Source of the DNA: Leptospira ryugenii
GTDB taxonomy: Bacteria; Spirochaetota; Leptospiria; Leptospirales; Leptospiraceae
Length of the DNA: 64,000 bases
Assembly: GCF_003114855.1 (NCBI RefSeq)
Contig: NZ_BFBB01000008.1
Coordinates: 1-64,000, forward strand
Reading direction: 5' to 3'
Shown: positions 18,411-26,686 of the stretch, one piece after another
Numbering within the stretch: the stretch's first letter is position 1
How the letters are laid out: every line of letters begins with the position of its first letter
Notes under the pieces: model-generated
Database searches by the model: none
What the model was told of the DNA's origin: nothing
What the model saw: only the letters and a program-made list of their open reading frames with translations
Made by a program: the position numbers and the translations under genes

Positions 18411-21269
18411 ATGAAGCGAATTATTTTATTTCCCCTACTCTTACTCTATACAAATTGTATCCTTTCCTCACTTTTTGACAAAACGAAGGTAAATGCTGGT
18501 TCCGATGGATCTGGTCTTCTTCTTTTAGCTTTGGGTGGAGCATCGCCTAATGGTATTTCCGCTGGTGAACCTGTTGGAGGCGGTGAGGTCACAAGCGCTG
18601 GGACAACTCTCCGTTCTTCAGACGGAATCATCACGATCGATATCCCTGCCGGGGCAGTGGACGAAACGATCAATTTTACGATCAGTAAAATCACTCCTGA
18701 AAGCTCCGTCTTTCCTGGTAGTTTCCTTCCGACAAGTGATGCTTACGAATTGCTACCGTCTTACCGTTTTAAAAAGCCTGTCAATGTTAGTTTAGCATTG
18801 AACACAACATCTATCCAAGGTTTAAATTTGGTCAAATCCAAGAGTTTAGGATTTTCCTTTAGTTCTACCAGTTCTATAGACAATGCTGGTCGTTTTCCAA
18901 GTTGGACCGCTCATGAATCAAAAGTTGAAGGCGATAAGGTTGTTTTTTCAACCGAGACTTTCTCCATTTTCGGTACGGCAACTCCACCAGCCGGAAACCA
19001 ACCTCCTATCAATTCAGGTGCCTATTATTATTTCAAGCCAGGCTGTGCTTATCTACCTTATATGGTCCGTACACAAGTCATCGATCCAGATGGCGATACT
19101 GTGCACGTGTATTTGATAACAGGACCGAATAACGGAGGTGCGGCGGCTATCCAAATGACTCGAGAGGGATTAACTAATTGGTACACTGCAAATATCCCAT
19201 ATGAAGCTATGGCTTCCTCCGGTATCCAGATGCAGGTAACTGCTACTGATTCCAACGGTCAGACAAGTTTTGTTCCCTCAAGCACGATTTTTAAATACCC
19301 TGCTAGCTCCAATGATCCTATTTTCATTGCCAATTACGACCGTGACCAGGACAACGATGGTCTCCTATGTGCTTGGGAACGAGACAATGGAAGGAGCGAT
19401 ACGAATGCGAGTGATGTGGGAGCCGCTACTGATTCTGATGGAGATGGTATCCCAAACTCTTCTGACTATACTCCCAATGGTGAGGCAAATCCAAACATCG
19501 ATAGCTTACAAATCTTTCCTGCCATCGTAACCATGGATATTTCCGAAAAAGTAATTTTTGGCGCCATGGCTTCGCTAGGTGGGCAATACCGTTATGTAAA
19601 CGCAAGCTATTCAGCAACGGGAATCGCATTAGATGGAAATCCAGTAGGATCTATGCTTACCGCGACTGCGCCAAGTACATTCCAACCATCAAATCCAGGG
19701 ACCGCTGGTGTCGTTGCTACCGTAGGAGCAAGAAATGCAACAGCCACCGTCATAGTTAAGGACACTCGTGGACCAAATAACATCACCAATCTCAGTGCCT
19801 ATTCCATATCTCAAAACAAAATCCGTTTAGAATGGACTGCACCTGGCGATGATGGAGTGTTTGGACGTGCCTCCATATATCAGATCTACCGCTCCACAAC
19901 AGTAATTAGCAATAACACAAATTGCAACGGCGTGCTAGTCAATCATGGCTTAACTCCAAAAAACTCTGGTTTACCGGAAAGATTCGATGTGCCAGGACTT
20001 TCACCTAATACTACTTATTACTTTTGCATACGGGCCTTTGATGATTCTGGAAATATCAACGCTTGGGCAGGAACAGTATCCGCGACAACTCAAAGCGTAC
20101 CAGACATCATTCCACCTTCTGATATCGTGAGTGTATCTGCCACATCGCTTGGTATAGATAAGGTGAAACTAGACTGGGTTTCTGTTGGCGATGATGCTAA
20201 TGTGGGAATCCCGGCCGCTTATGAAATTTATCGTTCTACATCACCTATTACCAATGATAATGAATGCCGAAGTGCAGTCGAAATACTAAACAATGTGACG
20301 CCCACTGCCGCGGGTACCCCTGCTACATTCACCGTTTCCAATCTTGCTGACAATACCGTCTTTTACTTTTGTGTTGTAGCCGTAGATGAGTCAGGTAACT
20401 ACAGCAAATGGAATTCACTGACGACTGCTACCACGGCGAGGGCTAACCAAGCTCCTGTTGTCTCCGTTGTGAATGTTCTGACCACAATTAACAGAAATCC
20501 TGTCTTTTTTTCTGGTTCTAGTTCCAGCGATCCGGATGCCATCGCCTGTGCCGCGAATGCCAATAATTATGTATATTCTTGGACTTTGTTAAATAAGCCA
20601 CCAACTTCAGCAAGGACTTCTGCAGACATTACTGGAGCCAATACACTCAATGCAACCTTTGCTCCCGACGTCGCAGGAAACTATGTTCTCCAACTCACGT
20701 TTACTGATGACAAAGGAGTTTGTGGGGGAACTAATAAACTTTCGGCGAAGACAACAACACTTTATGCAGATTACATTGGCTATGTGAATGTTAGCTATGA
20801 ATATGCAACTCCTGCAGGTTACGTATACTCTGTACCTGTGGAGGGAGTGGATTATGAACGAATCAGTCAACTGGAATCAAACTTGACTCCTACTGAATGT
20901 AATCAAAGACCTTTAAATAATTTGTGTGTATCATCAACATACCGACTTATTCCAGATACAAACGGAATGCAAGTTCAGTTGTACAATCCTCCAGTCACAG
21001 ATTATTATTTGATGGAGCAAAATGGTTACGCGGGCATCAGAGATGGCTTTTGGACGACAGCTGATATAGGTATGCCTCTCAGATTCGATGGGAATTATTT
21101 TTTTAACGATCCTTGGCCAAATGGCCAGCTCTACAAACGGGTATGGAACCCAACTGTGACCTGGACAGCATCGGGTAATGTCGGCTTCAAAACTGATGCC
21201 GAATGGAATGCGCTGCAACAAGACGTAGCCGCGGGCACCAAACGTAATTTAGTGGGAACTCGCTTCTAA
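18411..21269 (+). CDS. Large modular surface lipoprotein (ZU5-like, TSP3, FN3, PKD domains)
   Basis: The 952-residue product has a lipoprotein signal (Y-T-N-C, Cys16). Order of parts: a G-I-I-T-I-D-I-P-A-G-A-V segment (about 65-180) resembling ZU5-like domains; a beta domain; acidic D-x-D-x-D-G calcium-binding turns (about 305-350, thrombospondin type 3 style); two fibronectin type III domains (about 460-565, 568-680) with matching W-T-A-P-G-D-D-G and W-V-S-V-G-D-D signatures; a PKD-like domain (about 685-790); and a unique C-terminal part of about 150 residues. This architecture suggests an exported adhesive or scaffold protein. Pieces of related sequence flank it on both sides. Confidence 0.8.
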   Translation: MKRIILFPLLLLYTNCILSSLFDKTKVNAGSDGSGLLLLALGGASPNGISAGEPVGGGEVTSAGTTLRSSDGIITIDIPAGAVDETINFTISKITPESSVFPGSFLPTSDAYELLPSYRFKKPVNVSLALNTTSIQGLNLVKSKSLGFSFSSTSSIDNAGRFPSWTAHESKVEGDKVVFSTETFSIFGTATPPAGNQPPINSGAYYYFKPGCAYLPYMVRTQVIDPDGDTVHVYLITGPNNGGAAAIQMTREGLTNWYTANIPYEAMASSGIQMQVTATDSNGQTSFVPSSTIFKYPASSNDPIFIANYDRDQDNDGLLCAWERDNGRSDTNASDVGAATDSDGDGIPNSSDYTPNGEANPNIDSLQIFPAIVTMDISEKVIFGAMASLGGQYRYVNASYSATGIALDGNPVGSMLTATAPSTFQPSNPGTAGVVATVGARNATATVIVKDTRGPNNITNLSAYSISQNKIRLEWTAPGDDGVFGRASIYQIYRSTTVISNNTNCNGVLVNHGLTPKNSGLPERFDVPGLSPNTTYYFCIRAFDDSGNINAWAGTVSATTQSVPDIIPPSDIVSVSATSLGIDKVKLDWVSVGDDANVGIPAAYEIYRSTSPITNDNECRSAVEILNNVTPTAAGTPATFTVSNLADNTVFYFCVVAVDESGNYSKWNSLTTATTARANQAPVVSVVNVLTTINRNPVFFSGSSSSDPDAIACAANANNYVYSWTLLNKPPTSARTSADITGANTLNATFAPDVAGNYVLQLTFTDDKGVCGGTNKLSAKTTTLYADYIGYVNVSYEYATPAGYVYSVPVEGVDYERISQLESNLTPTECNQRPLNNLCVSSTYRLIPDTNGMQVQLYNPPVTDYYLMEQNGYAGIRDGFWTTADIGMPLRFDGNYFFNDPWPNGQLYKRVWNPTVTWTASGNVGFKTDAEWNALQQDVAAGTKRNLVGTRF

Positions 21270-21283
21270 GCCATACTTGTGTC

Positions 21284-21333
21284 TTAGCAAGGGGCCAGGC
21301 CATTCAACAAAAAGTCACTGGTCCCCTTGTTAG
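21284..21333 (+). terminator. Long inverted repeat after the modular lipoprotein
   Basis: TTAGCAAGGGGCCAG pairs with CTGGTCCCCTTGTTAG around a 19-nt loop, with one bulge and one wobble pair. It begins 15 nt after the stop. There is no T-tract, so it may be a transcript-end stabiliser rather than an intrinsic terminator. Confidence 0.45.
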
Positions 21334-21597
21334 ATTCTGCATCTAGAGATGACAGCCTCGATTTAGAACCCAACCATACCAAAGTCTGTCCGTTCTAACG
21401 AGAGCCCCCTAGACCCAAACAATCCCAAAATCCACTAAGATAAGAGAAAATAGGGTTCGTTTCGGCAAATTACTTTAATATTGAATTAACCTGGATCAAA
21501 TTTTACCCATTGGCCTAAATGATCATCGAGGTTCGACTGAACATAGGTTTGCCTGCCCTTTTTTCCAATCAATGGCTTCTCACCTTACAGAAAAATA

Positions 21598-21626
21598 TTG
21601 ACAAATATTTTGTCTGTCAGTAGAGC
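21598..21626 (+). promoter_or_regulatory. Candidate promoter of the Ig-like lipoprotein
   Basis: A perfect TTGACA at 21598-21603 is followed 17 bp later by the poor -10 TAGAGC. Transcription from it would start very close to the ATG at 21634, which fits better with initiation at the second in-frame ATG (21646). Confidence 0.35.
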
Positions 21627-21633
21627 TTGAGAC

Positions 21634-22737
21634 ATGTTTACAGTTATGCGCAAAATAATTTATATACTAATTTTCACTATACTTTCTTCGGACTGTTCTA
21701 ATTCAAATTCGGAGAGTGACAGTTCGACTACGTTTCTCGTAGCATTGCTCTCTGGAAGAGGATCATCCTCATCTTCGACAAATGCAAACTTTCCTGTTAC
21801 ATGCTCAAATTCATCGACACCCACTTCGCTTGTATTGAGAGTCGGAACAAATATGCCCGCATTATTCTGTAGCGTGAGCGCACAAAACCTTTCCTCGGTA
21901 AACTTCACGATTTCTCCGAGCCTACCTGGCGGTTTAACTACAGAAACAAGCTTTTCCACGATAACGATTACTGGCATACCCACTATGAGTCAGCCGAGGA
22001 CAACTTACACATTAACTGCAAATACAACTGCTGGATCACAGACAACAACTTTTGATATAACGATTAACCCCTCTCCACCAACCTTTGTTTCCGCAATTTT
22101 TTCAACCTACGTTATAGGAGTTTCGACTTCGGTTTCTATAGTGAAAGGCGGTTGTGTACCTTGTACATTTTCCATATCACCTGCTCTTCCAGCAGGGCTC
22201 TCACTAGATTCTTCAACTGGTGTTATCAGTGGCACTCCTACAACGGCACAAAGTGCCACAACTTATAGCGTGACAGCTTCCAATTCTGCTGGTAGTATTA
22301 CTTCCAACAGTACCTCTCTAACCATAGTCCCAGTATCAATAGTTTATTCTGGACAATTTTTATATTACCCAGTGAGTACATCCGTGAGTATAACGCCCAC
22401 TACTACATCGGCTAGCGCGGTTACTTACTCGCTTACCTCTGGCTCATTACCTGCAGGCATATCCCTTAATACATCTACAGGAGCAATAACAGGAACAACT
22501 CCGGGAACAGCGAGCACGAATTCAATTACCATTAGAGGTACGAACTCTGCGGGGAATGCAAATTCAAATCTTCTATCATTTCGGGTTCATACAGTCGCAG
22601 ACTTAACATGCAATACGTCTGGCACTGCGTCTGGTTGCTCGGTTTCGACACCTTTTTCTTGCAATGCATCTTCTTTGTGCTATGGAAGTCTTTCGACCTG
22701 TAGACAGTCAGCTCCCACCGGCAGCTGCCAATATTAG
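21634..22737 (+). CDS. Putative-Ig (He_PIG) repeat lipoprotein
   Basis: The 367-residue protein is rich in Ser and Thr. Its N-terminus is hydrophobic with S-S-D-C as a weak lipobox (Asp before Cys is unusual). Three cadherin-like putative-Ig repeats follow, each ending in a P-A-G-L-S-L-D-S-S-T-G-V-I-S-G-T-P-type motif (about 90-145, 185-235, 275-315). The C-terminus is cysteine-rich (about seven Cys in the last 45 residues), possibly a disulphide-knotted cap. It is probably surface exposed. Initiation at M5 (21646) is an alternative. Confidence 0.7.
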   Translation: MFTVMRKIIYILIFTILSSDCSNSNSESDSSTTFLVALLSGRGSSSSSTNANFPVTCSNSSTPTSLVLRVGTNMPALFCSVSAQNLSSVNFTISPSLPGGLTTETSFSTITITGIPTMSQPRTTYTLTANTTAGSQTTTFDITINPSPPTFVSAIFSTYVIGVSTSVSIVKGGCVPCTFSISPALPAGLSLDSSTGVISGTPTTAQSATTYSVTASNSAGSITSNSTSLTIVPVSIVYSGQFLYYPVSTSVSITPTTTSASAVTYSLTSGSLPAGISLNTSTGAITGTTPGTASTNSITIRGTNSAGNANSNLLSFRVHTVADLTCNTSGTASGCSVSTPFSCNASSLCYGSLSTCRQSAPTGSCQY

Positions 22738-22992
22738 AGAAACAGAAAGGCCTAAGAATCCTCGTTCGGAAAAAAATGGACTGGCTTTCGCTAATGCCTA
22801 CATCGCCAGTTTCTTGGAAACTTTATCTGGATTAAGTTATGGAGGAAGAAAGAAAATCCAGATTCATAATCGGCAAAAATATCGTTTTCTGTGTATCTTT
22901 GATTTTTAAGTAGATCTAATACTATCATCGAAAATTGGATTGTCTGAAAATTTTAGATTTTACTTTCTAAAAACAACAGAAGGATTGAATCC

Positions 22993-23268
22993 ATGGATCG
23001 GGAAAAATTTAGAAAGCTTTTAGCAAATCCTGATTTGGTGTTTCGCTATTGGATAGTATATCCTCTCATACTGTTTTTTATTTTTTTATTCACATTGGGG
23101 CCTCGAACTTTTATTTTAATCAGGACAAAACCTGTCTCAATTTTTTACTTTTTTCTATTATACTTATATTGTCTTTTGCTGTATCGACTCTCATTAGGTG
23201 ATCTTTCAAAAAACGAATATTTAGAAAAACTCAAAAAACGAAAAAGAGATAAATATAATCGCTTTTAA
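22993..23268 (+). CDS. Small two-helix membrane protein
   Basis: The 91-residue product has a charged N-terminus, two hydrophobic segments (about 22-40 and 48-66) and a basic tail K-K-R-K-R-D-K. AGAAGGA lies 8 nt before the ATG. No family is recognised. It stands alone between lipoprotein genes. Confidence 0.45.
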   Translation: MDREKFRKLLANPDLVFRYWIVYPLILFFIFLFTLGPRTFILIRTKPVSIFYFFLLYLYCLLLYRLSLGDLSKNEYLEKLKKRKRDKYNRF

Positions 23269-23329
23269 GCTGGTCTACCTTTTACAATTTACATTGTTTT
23301 GCGAAAATCGGGCTTCTATTCTGGATTTT

Positions 23330-23391
23330 ATGCGTTGCAACAAGACGATGCTGCTGGCACCAAACGTAATTTAATGGGAACTCGCTTCTAA
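23330..23391 (+). pseudogene. 3'-end copy of the modular lipoprotein gene
   Basis: These 62 nt match 21208-21269, the last codons and the stop of the modular lipoprotein gene, with about six mismatches by eye. The frame is kept and still reads A-L-Q-Q-D-D-A-A-G-T-K-R-N-L-M-G-T-R-F then TAA. No upstream coding sequence remains, so a paralogue has been deleted down to its tail. Confidence 0.75.
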
Positions 23392-23902
23392 GACTATTTG
23401 CATACTTCATAGACCACACTAAATAATCTTCGATCTTGACTGAGAGGCTTTAGCGCAAAGAATGTGAGCAAAAAGAAAGCATTCGAATCAATCATATTTT
23501 GATGGACATGTGTCGAAATCTATTACCTAAATCCTTATATTTTTTTGAATTTAGAACCTCAACCAAGCCAAATAAAAGACCAAGCAGCTGTTTATCTGAT
23601 CCATGGAATACCAAATAGGCGAGAGGGTTTACTTATGGTTAACCGTAGGCCAATTCCCTACAAGGGAACCATTAGCTAACATCAGTTTCAAGCTATTTTT
23701 TGTCGTTTTAGTCAAAAAGCAATGCAACATAAGGTTTTTTTAACGAGGAACATACGTGAGACTAATGAATGAAAACAAAAGTTAGATTAGCTTTTTTTTG
23801 GCATCCTAAGCTGCCGTGAATATACATTAAAATAAATTTTATTGCCAGATAAATGAAATTTAAAAATGGTAGGAGACGTTTCATAAAAGGAGAATATCTA
23901 CA
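23392..23902. other. Intergenic region before the TRL cluster
   Basis: About 510 nt follow the paralogue tail. All frames are short and interrupted. A string ATTTAGAACCTCAACCA (23549) resembles sequence downstream of the intact paralogue. The right end holds a good ribosome-binding site AAAGGAG for the first TRL gene. I see no clear promoter. Confidence 0.5.
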
Positions 23903-24361
23903 ATGAAGAAATTCAATAGATGGGGCCTGTTATTCCTAGCAATAATTGCTTCCATTAGTTTTCAAAACTGTACTGGCGGTAATGTGGGAATGATTTACGG
24001 AGTCCAGAATTCAAACCCTACCAGAGAATACAATAGCTACAATTCCGTTTACAAATACGGCGTTTTATTCCATTTGGCTTCCATTCCTGGCCAACTTGGA
24101 TCCAATGCAGGTTCTGATTCGAAAGGCGAAAGCTGTTCCCATTCAGCTCTTTGGCTATTTTCCTGGGGTGATTCCAGCATTGAATCAGCCAAGAAAGCAG
24201 GAAAAATATCTGCTGTTAGCTCAATCGAATACAAACAATTGGGAATTTTAGCTGGAGCTCTGTACCATCAGTTCTGCACGACAGTGCTTGGTTCTGGTTC
24301 TTCCTCAACCAAAGCAGCTGATGCAGATGGAAAGCCTGCTAACACACAACAACGGAGATAA
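23903..24361 (+). CDS. TRL-like lipoprotein 1
   Basis: The 152-residue product has a lipoprotein signal (F-Q-N-C, Cys23). The body matches the TRL family pattern: early G-x-I-Y, then G-E-S-C-S-H-S-A-L-W-L-F-S-W-G-D, A-K-K-A-G-K-I and a closing aromatic/Cys strand (H-Q-F-C-T-T-V). TRL proteins are small envelope lipoproteins without assigned function. It is the first of three tandem members spaced by 2 nt. Unlike the others it has an extra Ser/Gly/Ala tail of about 20 residues. Confidence 0.8.
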   Translation: MKKFNRWGLLFLAIIASISFQNCTGGNVGMIYGVQNSNPTREYNSYNSVYKYGVLFHLASIPGQLGSNAGSDSKGESCSHSALWLFSWGDSSIESAKKAGKISAVSSIEYKQLGILAGALYHQFCTTVLGSGSSSTKAADADGKPANTQQRR

Positions 24362-24363
24362 AA

Positions 24364-24681
24364 ATGAAAAAAACAGTAATATTACTTTTCTTAACAATTT
24401 TTCTTGGATTCTACTCCTGTGCAACTGGTCCTACTCATGGATTAATATTTACGTACAATGATTTTCCTGGTGAGTTTAATCCAAATAATGATGTAAAAGC
24501 AATTAAATCAGCAGAAGGTTGCCAGCATGCCATATTGGGTTTATTTACTTTCGGAGATGCGGGAGCAGGCCAAGTTGCAAGAGATAATAAAATTGAGCGC
24601 ATAGCAACAATCGATCATTCGACAATTAGTGTCTGGACACTTGCTTACCGAAGCTATTGCACTAAAGTTACAGGAGAATAA
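24364..24681 (+). CDS. TRL-like lipoprotein 2
   Basis: The 105-residue product has signal peptide and lipobox F-Y-S-C (Cys19). It then shows the TRL core: G-L-I-F, A-E-G-C-Q-H-A-I-L-G-L-F-T-F-G-D-A, N-K-I-E-R-I-A-T-I-D and Y-C-T-K-V. It is the most canonical of the three. The gaps to both neighbours are 2 nt, so one mRNA is expected. Confidence 0.82.
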   Translation: MKKTVILLFLTIFLGFYSCATGPTHGLIFTYNDFPGEFNPNNDVKAIKSAEGCQHAILGLFTFGDAGAGQVARDNKIERIATIDHSTISVWTLAYRSYCTKVTGE

Positions 24682-24683
24682 GA

Positions 24684-25022
24684 ATGAATACGAGAATAAA
24701 TCTGATATTGATGACCATTGCTATGGTATTTTTCACAAACTGTAGTACTGTTGTTCCAAGTGCTATTTTTAATGGAACTACTCAGCACGTTTATACAAAC
24801 ACTCCTGGTGGGCAATTGACGTCTGCGAAGGTAGTGAAATCTGGGCAATCCTGTTCATTCACCTTTTTTCCTGCTTATCTCTTCTTCTACGGCATTGGCG
24901 GAGGAATCGAAGATGCCAAAAAAGAAGGTGGTATTTCTAAAGTAGCAGTGGTTGACCGAAAATCCACAAGCTTCTTGGGTCCCATTTTCAACCGAGAATG
25001 TGTTCAAGTTTGGGGCGAATAG
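24684..25022 (+). CDS. TRL-like lipoprotein 3
   Basis: The 112-residue product has signal peptide and lipobox F-T-N-C (Cys20). The TRL core is present but diverged: G-Q-S-C-S-F-T-F-F-P-A-Y-L-F-F-Y-G replaces the usual L-G-L-F-x-W-G-D, while the K-K-E-G-G-I-S-K-V-A-V-V-D strand and final E-C-V-Q-V are kept. It is followed by a clean intrinsic terminator. Confidence 0.78.
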   Translation: MNTRINLILMTIAMVFFTNCSTVVPSAIFNGTTQHVYTNTPGGQLTSAKVVKSGQSCSFTFFPAYLFFYGIGGGIEDAKKEGGISKVAVVDRKSTSFLGPIFNRECVQVWGE

Positions 25023-25045
25023 CCAGCTAACATAAGGTTACAATC

Positions 25046-25073
25046 GTAGTCGGGAAATACCCGACTACTCTTT
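25046..25073 (+). terminator. Terminator of the TRL operon
   Basis: A perfect 9-bp stem GTAGTCGGG/CCCGACTAC with loop AAATA, followed by TCTTTCC, lies 24 nt after the third TRL stop. Confidence 0.8.
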
Positions 25074-25398
25074 CCTTCATGTAGATTCCTAACTATCTGG
25101 ATTCATTTCTGTGCATGTAGGTTTTGGTTTGTGATTACTCTCTCGAAGTTCTTAAGGAGCCAAAAACCTACTCAATGCATATTCAAAAACAACAAGCCTA
25201 TTGACGATAGCTTATGAAAGGTAACCCTTACATCGCATTTGAAATCATCAGATTCTCTGCAATTTCAAATGCATTTCAATTGGTTTTTCGCATACATCCG
25301 TAATCATTTTTTTTAATTTTTAGAATAAAGGGCGAAGGAATAAAATTTAAGCTTGCCATTCGACAGACTTGTAATATTTGTAGTTACAAGTATTCTTC
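25074..25398. other. Intergenic region before the Rrf2 gene
   Basis: About 325 nt carry no readable gene. The right end holds the inverted repeat at 25367-25391 that probably serves as the Rrf2 operator. Nothing else stands out. Confidence 0.5.
25367..25391. promoter_or_regulatory. Inverted repeat, candidate Rrf2 operator
   Basis: ACTTGTAA and TTACAAGT form a perfect 8-bp inverted repeat around 9 bp, ending 7 nt before the Rrf2 start codon. The position suits autorepression. Confidence 0.6.
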
Positions 25399-25848
25399 AT
25401 GTCCATCCCTAGTAGGTTTTCCGTTGCCATTCATATATTGACCATTTTGGAAATGGGTCGTGGAGCTTCTTCCGAAGAGATAGCTGGCTCTGTGGGCACC
25501 AATGCAGCCATTATTCGATTATTACTTGGAAAATTAAAAAAAGCAGGTTTCATTCATGCCCGTCGGGGTATCAAAGGGTCCTCTTTAGCAAAACCATCAC
25601 GGGAAATCAATTTACTAGATATTTATAATGCTACTGAAAAAGAAGCTGCCTTGTTTCTTTTACATGAAAATCCAAATCCAAGTTGCCCTATAGGAAAAAA
25701 CATTCAAAACGCTCTATCCGGAATTTTAGATGAAGCACAAAAAGCTATGGAAGATAAACTTTCAGAATATAATTTATCCGATGTTAGTTCAGAGATTCGT
25801 CAACGAATCGAATCTAAAAACAAGGGATTTAATAAAAAACAGGCATAA
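25399..25848 (+). CDS. Rrf2-family transcriptional regulator (YwnA-like)
   Basis: The 149-residue protein begins M-S-I-P-S-R-F-S-V-A-I-H-I-L, the usual Rrf2 winged-helix start, with recognition-helix region A-A-I-I-R-L-L-L-G-K-L-K-K-A-G and wing R-R-G-I-K-G-S-S. Only one Cys (in N-P-S-C-P-I-G) is present, so it lacks the three-Cys iron-sulphur site of IscR/NsrR types. This fits the redox- or electrophile-sensing YwnA/YwnB arrangement, since a NAD(P)-binding reductase gene follows 65 nt downstream. Confidence 0.85.
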   Translation: MSIPSRFSVAIHILTILEMGRGASSEEIAGSVGTNAAIIRLLLGKLKKAGFIHARRGIKGSSLAKPSREINLLDIYNATEKEAALFLLHENPNPSCPIGKNIQNALSGILDEAQKAMEDKLSEYNLSDVSSEIRQRIESKNKGFNKKQA

Positions 25849-25864
25849 TGTTTAAAAAATTTTT

Positions 25865-25890
25865 AACATATGTTGTAATAATGTAACATA
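25865..25890. promoter_or_regulatory. Nested inverted repeats upstream of the reductase gene
   Basis: AACATATGTT is a 10-bp palindrome, and TATGTT with AACATA form a second inverted repeat around GTAATAATGT. TTGTAAT within it echoes the operator before the Rrf2 gene. It lies 24 nt before the reductase ATG and may be a second Rrf2 site. Confidence 0.45.
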
Positions 25891-25913
25891 CAAATTTACA
25901 AGAAGGATAGAAA

Positions 25914-26561
25914 ATGAACATTACATTAATAGGCGCTACCGGTTTTATTGGAAGTAAAACTTTAGAAGAAAGTTTAAATAGAGGATACCAAGTGACAGCT
26001 ATTTTGCGAGATCCGAGTAAACTGAAAGTTGAACACAATAACTTAAAGAAATGCAAAGGTGATATTTTTGATACCGATGAATTGGCGAAGATCATTTTTG
26101 GTTCTGATGCTGTATTGGATTCCTATAACCCGGGTTGGACTGACCCAAATATTCGAGAAAATATGATAAATGGATCATTGTCTATTTTCAAAGCTACAAA
26201 AAAAGCTGGAGTCAAAAGAATCATTGTTATGGGAGGTGCAGGTTCACTTGAAGTTCAACCTGGATTGCAATTGATTGACACTCCGGAGTTTCCGAAGGAA
26301 TATTTTGATGGTGCAGATGGTGCCAGACAAACTCTAAACTATTTGCGCACAGAAGATGACTTAGAATGGACCTTTCTTTCTCCTTCAATGATCATTGATC
26401 CAGAAGGACCAAAAACAGGAAAATATCGTGTCTCTAGAGAGTCTCTACTGATTGACTCCAATGGACAAAGTCGTATTTCTCTAGCTGACTTGGTAAAAGC
26501 TTTTGTAGACGAATTGGAAGAAAGAAATCATATACGAAGTAGATTTACTGTCGGATATTAG
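25914..26561 (+). CDS. NAD(P)-binding SDR-type reductase (YwnB/NmrA-like)
   Basis: The 215-residue protein starts with the Rossmann motif G-A-T-G-F-I-G-S-K near residue 7 and lacks the Y-x-x-x-K of classical SDRs, placing it among atypical SDRs (NAD(P)H-flavin reductase/YwnB group). G-G-A-G-S-L-E-V is the family's second conserved glycine region. It probably uses NAD(P)H in redox or electrophile detoxification. It sits directly behind the Rrf2 regulator, with AAGGA as ribosome-binding site. Confidence 0.8.
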   Translation: MNITLIGATGFIGSKTLEESLNRGYQVTAILRDPSKLKVEHNNLKKCKGDIFDTDELAKIIFGSDAVLDSYNPGWTDPNIRENMINGSLSIFKATKKAGVKRIIVMGGAGSLEVQPGLQLIDTPEFPKEYFDGADGARQTLNYLRTEDDLEWTFLSPSMIIDPEGPKTGKYRVSRESLLIDSNGQSRISLADLVKAFVDELEERNHIRSRFTVGY

Positions 26562-26600
26562 TTGTTAAATACCATGAACGGAAGACGCGGATATGTTTTG

Positions 26601-26630
26601 GTAAAATAATTTAATATTAAATTATTTTAC
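26601..26630. promoter_or_regulatory. 30-bp perfect palindrome between reductase and old yellow enzyme genes
   Basis: From G at 26601 to C at 26630 every base pairs with its mirror partner (each half is 15 nt: GTAAAATAATTTAAT and its complement). It is all A/T except the end pair. It lies 40 nt after the reductase stop and 57 nt before the next ATG. It may be a regulator site or a symmetrical hairpin. Confidence 0.7.
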
Positions 26631-26686
26631 ATCAAATCTCTTAGTCTATAGGTCTAAACTACCGAAAGAGGTTAGTAGGCTATCAA

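Larger units (their letters stand above)
21270..21633. other. Intergenic region
   Basis: These 364 nt carry a long inverted repeat directly after the lipoprotein stop and a -35-like box at the right end. Between them I see no readable gene or RNA. A short string ATTTAGAACC-CAACC (from 21361) resembles one at 23549, hinting that flanks of related paralogues were copied too. Confidence 0.5.

Noticed and set aside
22664..22909. 81-codon frame overlapping the end of the Ig-like lipoprotein gene
   Set aside because: More than a quarter lies in another frame of that gene, no ribosome-binding site is visible, and the translation resembles no family. The tail might be decayed coding DNA.
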